Positions 34,151-41,671 of a DNA stretch of 64,000 nucleotides are shown here, in pieces; position 1 is the stretch's first letter; every line of letters starts with the position of its first letter. The stretch lies in assembly GCA_958295845.1 (NCBI GenBank), contig OY282376.1:434001-498000 (forward strand), written 5' to 3'. Position numbers and translations under genes: made by a program. The notes beneath the pieces are model-generated. The model did no database searches, was not told the DNA's origin, and saw nothing but the letters and a program-made list of their open reading frames with translations. This DNA comes from Caldilineaceae bacterium (GTDB lineage Bacteria; Chloroflexota; Anaerolineae; Caldilineales; Caldilineaceae).

Positions 34151-34250
34151 TCCGTCCAGCGCAACGTTTCACTGGCGATTGACATAATTCTGCGACAATT
34201 CATCGTTACCGTATGCAGTATCGGAATCAGTTCACGCAAGGAGCGAAGAG

Positions 34251-34590
34251 ATGAGTCGGAAAGAGATGATGGCGAAGATGTTCGTGACTGTGCCGGTCAA
34301 GCGAGCGATACTGAGCGCGGCGATGGTCAACGGTTACCTAGGTCGCGCCGGACCTGGCAACGGCGGGGATTCTGACCCCGCCGCAGTGAACCGGGAGATT
34401 TCGCGAATGAGCAGCGGTGAGCACCGAACCGGCGGCGAGGTTGGGAGCGGCGCTGCAACCTTGGCGCTCGACGAGAGTTCTGCTAGAGTTCGCGGCGAGG
34501 CCGGCGCTGAGCACGATTTCGCCAGCCAGAGGCAGCCGGACAGGACCAGGAGGTTGCGAGAGTTGGATTGCGTAGAGCCTATCCGGCAAC
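34251..34590 (+). pseudogene. Decayed copy of the FxLYD lipoprotein family
   Basis: AAGGAGCG precedes an ATG at 34251. The frame has a basic start and hydrophobic stretch (VPVKRAILSAAMVNGYLG), then SGEHRTGGEVGSGAATLALD, which corresponds to the Gly/Glu linker and domain start of the 31763 protein. After LALDES homology is visible only at DNA level: GCCGGCGCT is followed by GAGC and ACGAT, lacking 11 bases (and carrying other small indels) relative to the intact gene. The frame then runs into the terminator at 34592. It is read as a truncated pseudogene. Confidence 0.55.
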
Positions 34591-34591
34591 A

Positions 34592-34635
34592 GGGTGCGGT
34601 GTCGCAACGCGGCGCCGCACCCTGGGCCGTTTTCT
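34592..34635 (+). terminator. Rho-independent terminator before the two-component genes
   Basis: GGGTGCGG at 34592-34599 pairs with CCGCACCC at 34615-34622, followed by TGGGCCGTTTTCTT. It separates the decayed gene from the response regulator, which starts 13 bases after the T-tract. Confidence 0.6.
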
Positions 34636-34647
34636 TGGGGGGCAGCG

Positions 34648-35325
34648 ATGCGCGGCATGGTGTTGATCGTTGAAGACGATACGAGAATAGCCAACTGGGT
34701 CAAGGTGTATTTCGAGAGGGCCGGGTTCACTGCCGAAGTTACGCATGACGGTGAGTCCGGCCTCGAACTGGCGCGCAGTCTGCTACCGGACCTGATCATT
34801 CTCGACCTGATGCTTCCCCGCCTCGACGGCGTCGAACTGTGCCGGATTCTGCGGCGAGAGTCGGACGTTCCGCTCATCATGCTGACGGCCCGAGAGGCGC
34901 AGGACGATCGGATCATTGGCCTGGAGAGCGGCGCCGACGATTACATCGTCAAGCCGTTTGCTCCCGAGGAGGTCATCGCGCGCGCCGATGCAGTGCTGCG
35001 CCGCGTCAAAGGCAGAGTCCAGCACGTCCTGACGCATAACAACATCACGCTCAACGAGACCACGCGCAGAGCAACCGTGGATGGAGAGCCGGTAATCCTG
35101 AGTCAAGCGCAGATCGATCTGCTCTCGGCATTCATGCGTCATCCGAACCAGGTTCTGACCCGCGATCAGCTGATCGAGCTGGCCTTTAATAACGATTTCG
35201 AAGGGTTCGACCGCGCGATTGACAACCAGATCGCGCGTCTGCGCAAGCAGATCGGCCAGGACCGCAACCGCCCGATCGAGACCGTTTACGGCGCCGGCTA
35301 CAGGTTTGTAGCGGAGGAGTCGTGA
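34648..35325 (+). CDS. OmpR-family response regulator
   Basis: 225 residues from ATG 34648. The receiver domain has VLIVEDD (acidic pocket 9-11), phosphoacceptor Asp53 in IILDLMLPRLDG, Thr in MLTAREA and Lys in DDYIVKPFAPEE. The C-terminal winged helix (about 130-223) carries LSQAQIDLLSAFMRHPNQVL and ends AIDNQIARLRKQIGQDRNRP, then VYGAGYRF. It would bind tandem direct repeats at target promoters once phosphorylated. Its stop overlaps the kinase start (TGATG), so the two are coupled. Targets may include the FxLYD lipoprotein nearby; this is inference. Confidence 0.92.
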   Translation: MRGMVLIVEDDTRIANWVKVYFERAGFTAEVTHDGESGLELARSLLPDLIILDLMLPRLDGVELCRILRRESDVPLIMLTAREAQDDRIIGLESGADDYIVKPFAPEEVIARADAVLRRVKGRVQHVLTHNNITLNETTRRATVDGEPVILSQAQIDLLSAFMRHPNQVLTRDQLIELAFNNDFEGFDRAIDNQIARLRKQIGQDRNRPIETVYGAGYRFVAEES

Positions 35326-36731
35326 TGTCGTTGCGCTGGCGAATCCTGGGTTCGAACGTCGCCGTCATCGTCCTTACCGTCCTGGTAAGCATTGGCGTAG
35401 TCTATTACGGGACGGAGTCCAGACTGGGCGTGTTTGTCGACCGCATCGGCGGCGAAGAGGCCACCCAGCTGGCGCGGGCTCTCAGCCGGGCCTATACCGA
35501 CGCCGGCGGCTGGGATACGGTGGACAGGGCGCTGTCCGAGGCGGGATACAGCTACGGTGAAACCCCGCACGAGGAAGGGTCCGGAGAAGGCGGGGGCGAG
35601 AGCAACGAGGCTTTTCACAGAGACCCGGTGCGTGTCGTTGTCGCCAGCGTCGACGGCCGTGTAGTGAAGGATAACCTGTCCGAGTTGACAACGGGAACGG
35701 CTGTGCCGGAGCTGGGCGGAAACCGGGAGACGGTGTTCGATCTGGATACGAACCGTCCCGTCGGCCATGTCTATGTCGATGTAAACGACAATTTTCTTTC
35801 AACAGAGTCGCACGGGTTCCTGAGCACGTTGCTGTATATCATCGCAGTTGGCGGCGCGCTGACGGTCGGGGTTGCGGTCCTGCTGGCGGTCTGGCTGTCG
35901 AAGCGGATTACCGCACCGGTGACGGCGTTGACCCAGGCGACGCAGGCAATTGCCCAGGGGGACAGGACGCAGTTGACGGTCACCTCCGCCGATGAGCTGG
36001 GGCGGATGAGCGCAGCCTTCAACCGCATGAGCTCGACGCTGGAGACGCAGCGCGCGCTGCGCCGCCGGCTCATCAACGACGTTTCGCATGAACTGAACAC
36101 GCCCTTGAGCGTGATTCAGCTGGAAGCAACAGGGCTGCGCGACGGGCTTCAGACGCCTGAGGGCGCCTCCGATCACATCATTCAGGAGGTGGAGAGGCTA
36201 CGTGGTCTGGTCACCGACCTGAACTGGCTGGCCGAGACCGAACATGGTGAGTTGCAGCTTGCCTTTGAAGCATGTTCGCTCTACGATCTGCTCGCCGCCG
36301 AGGTGGAGCGCTGGCAACCGCAAGCGCACGCGCAACAGGTCGCGTTGTCGCTCGAGTCGGATGCCGACCCGCCGGAGATGGCACTGGACCGGATGCGCAT
36401 GAGTCAGGCGCTGGGAAACGTTCTCAACAACGCCATCCGATGTACCGAGGCGAACGGGCACGTCATAGTCAGGGCGGAGTTGGAAGCCGACGGGGCGGCG
36501 GTTATTACTGTTGTCGACGACGGGATCGGCATCGATGAGAAAGACCTTCCTCATGTCTTCGACCGTTTCTACCGTACCGACCAATCTCAACGTCACGGCA
36601 TAGGCGGCACAGGGCTGGGACTGGCGATTGCGCGCACGGTGGTGGAAGCGCATGGGGGTACAGTTGCAGTCACGAGCGACGGGGTCGGCAAGGGCGCCGC
36701 CGTGACTTTCTGTCTTCCTCTGGACAGCTGA
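35325..36731 (+). CDS. Membrane sensor histidine kinase with Gly/Ser/Glu extracellular loop
   Basis: 468 residues; ATG 35325 has GGAGGAG 6-12 bases upstream. TM1 is at about 8-28 and an extracellular domain spans about 29-165. TM2 (TLLYIIAVGGALTVGVAVLL) is followed by HAMP, a HisKA domain with RRLINDVSHELNTPLSV, and HATPase motifs ALGNVLNNAIRCT, VVDDGIGIDEKDLPHVFDRF and GIGGTGLGLAIARTVV. The extracellular part contains HEEGSGEGGGESNEAF, a low-complexity stretch of the same kind as the linkers of the lipoprotein at 31763. It partners with the preceding response regulator. Confidence 0.92.
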   Translation: MSLRWRILGSNVAVIVLTVLVSIGVVYYGTESRLGVFVDRIGGEEATQLARALSRAYTDAGGWDTVDRALSEAGYSYGETPHEEGSGEGGGESNEAFHRDPVRVVVASVDGRVVKDNLSELTTGTAVPELGGNRETVFDLDTNRPVGHVYVDVNDNFLSTESHGFLSTLLYIIAVGGALTVGVAVLLAVWLSKRITAPVTALTQATQAIAQGDRTQLTVTSADELGRMSAAFNRMSSTLETQRALRRRLINDVSHELNTPLSVIQLEATGLRDGLQTPEGASDHIIQEVERLRGLVTDLNWLAETEHGELQLAFEACSLYDLLAAEVERWQPQAHAQQVALSLESDADPPEMALDRMRMSQALGNVLNNAIRCTEANGHVIVRAELEADGAAVITVVDDGIGIDEKDLPHVFDRFYRTDQSQRHGIGGTGLGLAIARTVVEAHGGTVAVTSDGVGKGAAVTFCLPLDS

Positions 36732-36779
36732 GGGGCTGAACGGCAGCGATAAGGGATCAGGAGGAAGAGACCAGGCAAA

Positions 36780-37035
36780 GGCAGGGCCGCGCCCCCGCAA
36801 GCCCCCCTCTGTCTCGCCACCGTTCTTATTCTTCCCCAGTAATATGTCTAGCCGGTGATATGTCTAGCCAGCAGTATCGGCTTCCCCCTTGCAGTCTCAA
36901 CCCGCTAACCACCGACCGCCAACCGCAGAAGTTACTGACCACTGACCACTAACTTCTGCCCACTGCAGTTCCGGGCGGTCGGGCCTTCGGCCCTCCCTTG
37001 TGCAGGGGCTGCGCCCCCGCAACGCCCCGCCCAAA
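36780..37035 (+). repeat. Dispersed repeat A, third locus, with TGACCACTG unit
   Basis: GCCGCGCCCCCGCAAGCCCC, TTATTCTTCCCCAGTAATAT and GTCTAGCC strings are followed at 36935-36973 by CTGACCACTGACCACTAAC and CACTGCAGTTCCGGGC, then the GGGCCTTCGGCCCTCCCTT segment. The order differs from the 3.5 kb copy (front and back parts exchanged). The rest of 36732-37304 shows no gene. Confidence 0.8.
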
Positions 37036-37304
37036 AAAACCCGCCTCATCCACCGTACGCCGTATTTCCAGCGGTGCGTCCCGTCCAAGGTGGCGGCGGC
37101 CTACGAATACACGATGAGATAGCCCGAATGACGGCGTGACTGAAGGTCTGGTCCACACAAGCGCTGTCTATGGCTTAGCAACTACCTTTAGTCCACGAAT
37201 TGCCCGAAGGCGCAGACGTATACCACTGCCCGCGCTATGGACATGAGGGCGAGGGTGAGGTAAATTGAAGTTCGTCACAATGTCACTTCAGGAGATACGC
37301 AAAT

Positions 37305-37457
37305 TTGGAATTTATCATTCTGATCGGCGCGTTCTTCATCTGTTACGTGATTCTTGTTACTGTGGGGATACGTTTTCTGCGGGCACTGTATGGTTGGCCC
37401 CAATCACTAGACCACGAAATGGAAGCTCTGACTTCCGAAAAGAGCGAGGGGGCATAG
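37305..37457 (+). CDS. 50-residue single-pass membrane protein
   Basis: TTG 37305 has AGGAG about 11-15 bases upstream. The product starts EFIILIGAFFICYVILVTVG and continues IRFLRALYGWPQSLDHEMEA before an acidic end (LTSEKSEGA). One N-terminal helix and a cytoplasmic tail are predicted. It lies 34 bases before the next gene on the same strand. No family is recognised. Confidence 0.45.
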   Translation: MEFIILIGAFFICYVILVTVGIRFLRALYGWPQSLDHEMEALTSEKSEGA

Positions 37458-37491
37458 CCCTTTGGCTTCAAACCCATTCCAGACAGAATAA

Positions 37492-37884
37492 ATGTTGATC
37501 GGTACGGGTAACTTCTCCAACTGTAAAGCGTGCGGCAGAAAAATTCCGTTCAAGCTGCAAAATTGCCCCCATTGCAGAGAACCCGACCCACAATTGAAAA
37601 ACTCTTTGGGATGGAGAGTGGACTATACAAAAGAGTTAGACCCAACTGTGTCCAGTAAGTGGGATTCAATCTGGCTCTTCCAACCGCGAATCAGAAAACG
37701 ACTCGCCATCTCCCTCTCAATCGCAATAATTGTCGTAGCAATAACCATAGAATACCTTTCACTCGATTCGATAATCAGATACTACGGATGGCCCGAAGAG
37801 CCTGCCAAGATTTGGGCAGGCTTCCTGTCTATGGTCATGTACTTTGTTCTGGCAATTTGCGTAGCCACTGCAATAAAACACTAG
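37492..37884 (+). CDS. Zinc-ribbon membrane protein, unknown
   Basis: 130 residues. The N-terminus has two CxxC pairs, NCKACGRKIPFKLQNCPHCR, forming a zinc ribbon. A polar middle region is followed by two hydrophobic helices (RLAISLSIAIIVVAITIEYL and IWAGFLSMVMYFVLAICVAT). A cytoplasmic zinc ribbon followed by transmembrane helices is common among small membrane proteins of unknown role. Codon use is more AT-rich than nearby core genes. No specific family. Confidence 0.6.
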   Translation: MLIGTGNFSNCKACGRKIPFKLQNCPHCREPDPQLKNSLGWRVDYTKELDPTVSSKWDSIWLFQPRIRKRLAISLSIAIIVVAITIEYLSLDSIIRYYGWPEEPAKIWAGFLSMVMYFVLAICVATAIKH

Positions 37885-38054
37885 GTTTCGCTGATAGTTG
37901 GAGCATCCTGTTCAAAATAATCCATGAACAGGTCACCTGAAGGCAGAATCCAACCTATCTCGCTTGACTTACGTGATCGGCGACCGCGGTCTGCGTCATC
38001 TCCAATAGGTTTTCCTCGCAGACAGAGAAAGGAGTTCTCCGCGGCCCTTAGCGA

Positions 38055-38526
38055 CCCTTCGTGAACAAAAGAAATTGCAGTTGACGTTCTTCGTGGTTCT
38101 TCGTGGACAAGGGTGTAGCCGTTGCAGTTCTCCGTGTCCTCCGTGGACAAAGGTGTTGACGTTGCAGTTCTTCGTGGCCCTTCGCGGCCCTTAGTGGACA
38201 AGGGTGTAGCCGCTGCAGTTCTCCGTGGCCCTCCGTGTCCTCCGTGGACAAAGGTGTTGACGTTGCAGTTCTTCGTGGCCCTTCGCGACCCTTCGTGGAC
38301 AAGGGTGTAGCCGTTGCAGTTCTCCGTGGCCCTCCGTGTTCTCCGTGGACAAAGGTGTTGCCGTTGCAGTTCTTCCTGGCCCTTCGCGGCCCTTCGTGGA
38401 CAAAAGGTGCTGCCGTTGCAGTTCTCCGTGGCCCTCCGTGTTCTCCGTGGACAAAGGTGTTGCCGTTGCAGTTCTTCGTGGTCCTTAGTGGCCCTTCGTG
38501 GACAAGGGTGTACCCGTTGCAGTTCA
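38055..38526 (+). repeat. Dispersed repeat B, about ten tandem units
   Basis: Around ten units of roughly 50 bases: GTTGCCGTTGCAGTTCTTCG, TGGCCCTTCGTGGACAAAGG and variants alternating TTCGTGG with CTCCGTG. Frames on both strands are open over hundreds of bases only because the unit lacks stop codons; the translations (runs of HEGPRR, ENTEGHGELQR) are typical spurious proteins. Together with its flanks it fills the gene-free interval 37885-38544. Confidence 0.9.
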
Positions 38527-38544
38527 CTTAGAATCTAAGAACCA

Positions 38545-39093
38545 CTAAGCAAGCGCCTCCCCCCCACAAGCAGACCGATACCCGCAGCTAACACACCGCC
38601 GCGGCTCACTGTGGCTCCTGCCCACCTCCGCCGCCCGCCGCGCCTGCCGGATCTCCGCCGCCGTTTCAAGCACCCGACCGCGCAGTTCCTCTGTAAAAGG
38701 GATTTGCAGCGTGGCGTCAGCATACCGCAGCAGACCGTACGGGGGCGCAGCGTCGAAATTATCCTCGACCAGCAGACAGTACGCCGCCAGCTGCAGAACA
38801 TGGCTGGCGTAAGGCCGCGCCGGGCGTCTGCGGCTCTTCACCTCCACCGGCACAACGAAGCTCTTGCCCCCGTCGCGCGTCCGCAACAGATAATCCGGCC
38901 GCCCCACCAGCCCATAACGCCGGCTGCGCAGCGGATGCTCCGGCGCCTCCATCTCTTCCGTGTCCTGGTACAACACTGAGCCCGCCGGCAAGCCGCTGCT
39001 CTGCCGTTGGCGGCGTCCCAGCCACAACAGCAGACCGCCCAACAGCGCCAGCAGCAGCGCCAGCCCCAACGCCAAAGGCAAAGAAAGAATCAT
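38545..39093 (-). CDS. Membrane-anchored Cas4/RecB-like PD-(D/E)XK nuclease
   Basis: 182 residues. One N-terminal transmembrane helix (LSLPLALGLALLLALLGGLL, then LWLGRRQRQ) is followed by a Cas4/Dna2-type nuclease core: GLVGRPDYLLRT (metal-binding Asp), FVVPVEVKSRRR (ExK), HVLQLAAYCLLVEDN (QxxxY), and C-terminal CVSCGYRSAC. Cas4 proteins use four cysteines for an Fe-S cluster. Three are here and no N-terminal one is seen, so the cluster may be incomplete. There is no CRISPR array or cas gene in the window. The start is 18 bases after the MaoC stop. Confidence 0.75.
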   Translation of the reverse strand: MILSLPLALGLALLLALLGGLLLWLGRRQRQSSGLPAGSVLYQDTEEMEAPEHPLRSRRYGLVGRPDYLLRTRDGGKSFVVPVEVKSRRRPARPYASHVLQLAAYCLLVEDNFDAAPPYGLLRYADATLQIPFTEELRGRVLETAAEIRQARRAAEVGRSHSEPRRCVSCGYRSACGGEALA

Positions 39094-39111
39094 GCGCGGC
39101 AGCCAGCGCCC

Positions 39112-39600
39112 TTACGCCTCAGCGTCCGTCCCGTCGGGCCGGTTCTTACACAAAATCTCCCAGCTACCCCGCTGGCAGACCTCATCCTTCTGGTTCAGCA
39201 CCTCCATCCTGAAGGTGACCACACCGCCGCCCATCCGCCGCATCGGCTTCTTGTCGCGCACCGTCGCCCGCAGGCGCACCGTGTCCCCGATCAGCACAGG
39301 CCGCCGAAACTGCCATTCCAGCTTCATGAAAGCCTCGACCGTGCCCTCCATGAAGCCCATCCGCACAGCCAGTCCGCTGGCGATACTCAGCACCAGCAGC
39401 CCGTGCGCCACCCGCTCGCCGAACATCTGCTCCTGGCTGTAATGCACGTCCGTATGAATCCGGTTCCAGTCGCCCGACAGCGCCGCAAAATTGACAATGT
39501 CGGCCTCCGTTACCGTACGGCCCACACTCTCACAGCCGTCACCCTCCGCAAACTCCTCAAAATAAAGCCCCATCGGGGGCTGCATCGCACGCGTACCCAT
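39112..39600 (-). CDS. MaoC-family (hot-dog) acyl dehydratase
   Basis: 162 residues from ATG 39600, chosen because GGGAGG lies 5-10 bases upstream (an earlier ATG at 39630 has none). Core motifs are FEEFAEGDGCESVGRTVTEA, DIVNFAALSGDWNRIHTD (catalytic Asp and His of the hydratase 2 motif) and RVAHGLLVLSIASGL. MaoC proteins hydrate or dehydrate acyl-CoA thioesters in fatty-acid and hydroxyalkanoate metabolism. The nuclease gene follows directly; their link, if any, is unknown. Confidence 0.87.
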   Translation of the reverse strand: MGTRAMQPPMGLYFEEFAEGDGCESVGRTVTEADIVNFAALSGDWNRIHTDVHYSQEQMFGERVAHGLLVLSIASGLAVRMGFMEGTVEAFMKLEWQFRRPVLIGDTVRLRATVRDKKPMRRMGGGVVTFRMEVLNQKDEVCQRGSWEILCKNRPDGTDAEA

Positions 39601-39655
39601 AGGCCCTCCCCATCCCGCAGAAGCTTCCAATCCTCAGTAAACGCCAGTGCTGCCT

Positions 39656-39695
39656 GCAGTCACTGACCACTGACCACTAACCACTGACCACTGCC
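39656..39695 (+). repeat. Short dispersed repeat, TGACCACTG type
   Basis: Iterated CTGACCACTGACCACTAACC fills the gap between the MDR reductase and the MaoC gene. Same unit as at 3493 and 36935. Confidence 0.7.
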
Positions 39696-39696
39696 C

Positions 39697-40707
39697 TCAC
39701 ACTTTTACCAGCATCTTGCCCAGATTCTCGCCATGAAACAGCCCGATGAAAGCCTCGGGCGTATTCTCGATCCCTTCGTGGATCGTCTCCTCCCACTTGA
39801 GCTTGCCCTCCTGCATCCAGCCGGAAACATCGCGCAGGAAGTCGTCGCGGCGTTCCGGATGGTCCGACACGATAAAGCCCTGCATCTTCAGCCGGCGCCC
39901 GATAATCAGCCCCAGATTTGCCGGTCCCGGCTCCGCCGACGTGGCGTTGTACATGCTGATCATCCCGCATACAACGATGCGCCCAAAGTCATTCATATAC
40001 TGCAGCGCCGCCTCCAGATGCTCGCCCCCCACATTCTCGAAATAGACGTCGATCCCGTCCGGACAGGCATTCTTGAGGGTCCGCCGCAGATTGTTCGTCT
40101 CCTTGTAATTGATCGCCACATCCACGCCCGCGACCTCCTCCAACCAGCGCGTCTTGGCCTCCGAACCGGCCGACCCCACCACGCGGCACCCCTTGATCTT
40201 CGCGATCTGGCACACCTGGGAGCCGACCGCGCCCGCCGCGCCTGAAACGAACACTGTCTCGCCCGCCTTCGGCGTCCCAATGTCCAGCAGCCCGACGTAG
40301 GCCGTCATGCCCGGCATACCCAGCGCGCCCAGGTAGCTCTGCAGCGGTCCCAGCGACGGGTCCACTTTGGCCAGATGCCGCGCCTCCGCCAGCGCGTACT
40401 CCCGCCAGCCAAGCATATGCAGGACGAAGTCCCCCTCCGCAAACTGATCGCTCGTCGAGCTGACCACCTCGCCCACCGCGCCGCCGGTCAGCGGCTCATC
40501 CAGCCCGAAGGGAGGCGTATAGCTGCGCGTATCCCGCATCCGCCCGCGCATATAGGGGTCCACCGAGATAAAACGGTTGCGCACCAGCACCTGGTCCGGC
40601 TGGCTGGGCGCCGGCACCTCGACGCTGGCGAGCGCAAAATTGTCCGCGGTCGGCAACCCGTGCGGACGGCTGCGCAGCTGAATTTCACGGCTGGTAACAG
40701 AAGTCAT
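39697..40707 (-). CDS. NADP-dependent MDR oxidoreductase (CurA/prostaglandin reductase-like)
   Basis: 336 residues from ATG 40707. Features of the zinc-independent 2-alkenal/prostaglandin reductase branch are FISVDPYMRGRMRDTRSYTP, GGAVGEVVSS, the NADP-binding VFVSGAAGAVGSQVCQIAKI with GCRVVGSAGS, DVYFENVGGEHLEAALQYMN, and the C-terminal ENTPEAFIGLFHGENLGKML. The family reduces C=C bonds of enals and enones with NADPH. The substrate is not predicted. A TTG at 40719 would add four residues. Confidence 0.9.
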   Translation of the reverse strand: MTSVTSREIQLRSRPHGLPTADNFALASVEVPAPSQPDQVLVRNRFISVDPYMRGRMRDTRSYTPPFGLDEPLTGGAVGEVVSSTSDQFAEGDFVLHMLGWREYALAEARHLAKVDPSLGPLQSYLGALGMPGMTAYVGLLDIGTPKAGETVFVSGAAGAVGSQVCQIAKIKGCRVVGSAGSEAKTRWLEEVAGVDVAINYKETNNLRRTLKNACPDGIDVYFENVGGEHLEAALQYMNDFGRIVVCGMISMYNATSAEPGPANLGLIIGRRLKMQGFIVSDHPERRDDFLRDVSGWMQEGKLKWEETIHEGIENTPEAFIGLFHGENLGKMLVKV

Positions 40708-40992
40708 TGTTCGCCCCAAATAGTGGCGGGCCAGCGCCCTGTCAATGCCGCCGGTCCCGGTAACGGTAGAAAGTAGCGCCTAATTTTCCTGCATTGGCCA
40801 AAATGCGCAAAATCCCGACCCCGACCGCAGTCCATGCCTACCCCCAAACGTCATCAGCAACCAAGACGTGCATCCCCAAACAGGGGTAAACTCTCGTTTA
40901 CCTCCCCCTGCAACTAAGCCACCGTCAGTTCCCGTTCCACTCTCCGGCAACCATCCCCTGACCCCTGACCCCTGCAGTTCCAGGCATCGCTC

Positions 40993-41023
40993 TATCACAA
41001 TGAAATATAATATAATAGTGATA
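40993..41023. promoter_or_regulatory. AT-rich palindromic site, possible operator/promoter
   Basis: TATCAC at 40993-40998 and GTGATA at 41018-41023 flank an AT-rich core with overlapping TATAAT-like hexamers. It stands out from the GC-rich surroundings about 285 bases upstream of the MDR reductase. No regulator gene is adjacent. Confidence 0.3.
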
Positions 41024-41156
41024 CCATGCCCGAAAATGGCAGGCACGCCAATTTGTGGTCAATTCCCGCGCACACGATGAAACCAACCAAACATGACTAG
41101 GAAACTGAATCCGCCGAAGCTCTATCCCGCCCCGCGCCAAGGCGCCCGAAACTGCC

Positions 41157-41410
41157 AAAATTGAACATCGACTGTCTAATTTTCTTCCCCCAAATCGCGG
41201 GAATTCACAGCAGCGAAATTACACATCCACTGTGTAATTTTTCTCACCATACGCGGGAGCCCACAGCGGCGGAACTGAACATCGACTGTCTAATTTCCCC
41301 CCCAAAACCAGGCAACCCACAGCAGTGGAGCTGAACATCGACTGTCCAATTGCCCCTCCAAAGCGAAGGAACCCAAAGCCCTGGAATTACACATCCACTG
41401 TGCAATTTCC
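41157..41410 (+). repeat. Tandem repeat of about 57 bp, five units, with hairpin core
   Basis: Five copies of a ~24-base core alternate between ACATCGACTGTCTAATTT and ACACATCCACTGTGTAATTT types. They stand at about 41160, 41217, 41275, 41331 and 41385, separated by ~33-base segments. The second core is a near-perfect palindrome (AAATTACACA / TGTGTAATTT). The separators are related to each other (CCCCCAAA..CGCGGGA..CCACAGCAGCGG), so this is a tandem repeat, not a CRISPR array. Confidence 0.75.
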
Positions 41411-41437
41411 TTCCCCGCCTCTGCTCAATTAGCGTAG

Positions 41438-41458
41438 GGGCACCCCTCGTGGGTGCCC
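41438..41458. terminator. GGGCACCC...GGGTGCCC stem-loop
   Basis: An 8-bp perfect stem with a 5-base loop, followed on the plus strand by TTTCTC. It resembles short intergenic hairpins that recur in many environmental genomes. Which transcript it would end is not clear. Downstream, a TATAAT at 41524-41529 may belong to the M20 gene promoter. Confidence 0.4.
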
Positions 41459-41671
41459 TTTCTCGCCCCCATTTGGACTGCGCTACCGAGGACCCAGGCG
41501 AAACCAAAGACGTAGAAACGTAGTATAATTAAGTAAAGAGCTACGCGACCCAGCACGATGGCTCACTGAAATGACAGGTACCCCAAACCGAATATCCGCC
41601 CACAGCACCCGAACCGCTCTCGTCCTCTCGCAAACGGCGAGCGCAAAAAATGCTCGAACAGGAGCGCACCG

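Noticed and set aside
38048..38531. Long ORFs on both strands encoding HEGPRR- or FVALRGPSWT-type proteins
   Set aside because: They are translations of the tandem TTCGTGG repeat; several frames are open at once and none has a start signal.
41157..41410. CRISPR array
   Set aside because: Core and separator lengths fit, but the separators are homologous to each other, the cores are of two alternating types, and no cas1/cas2 genes are near.
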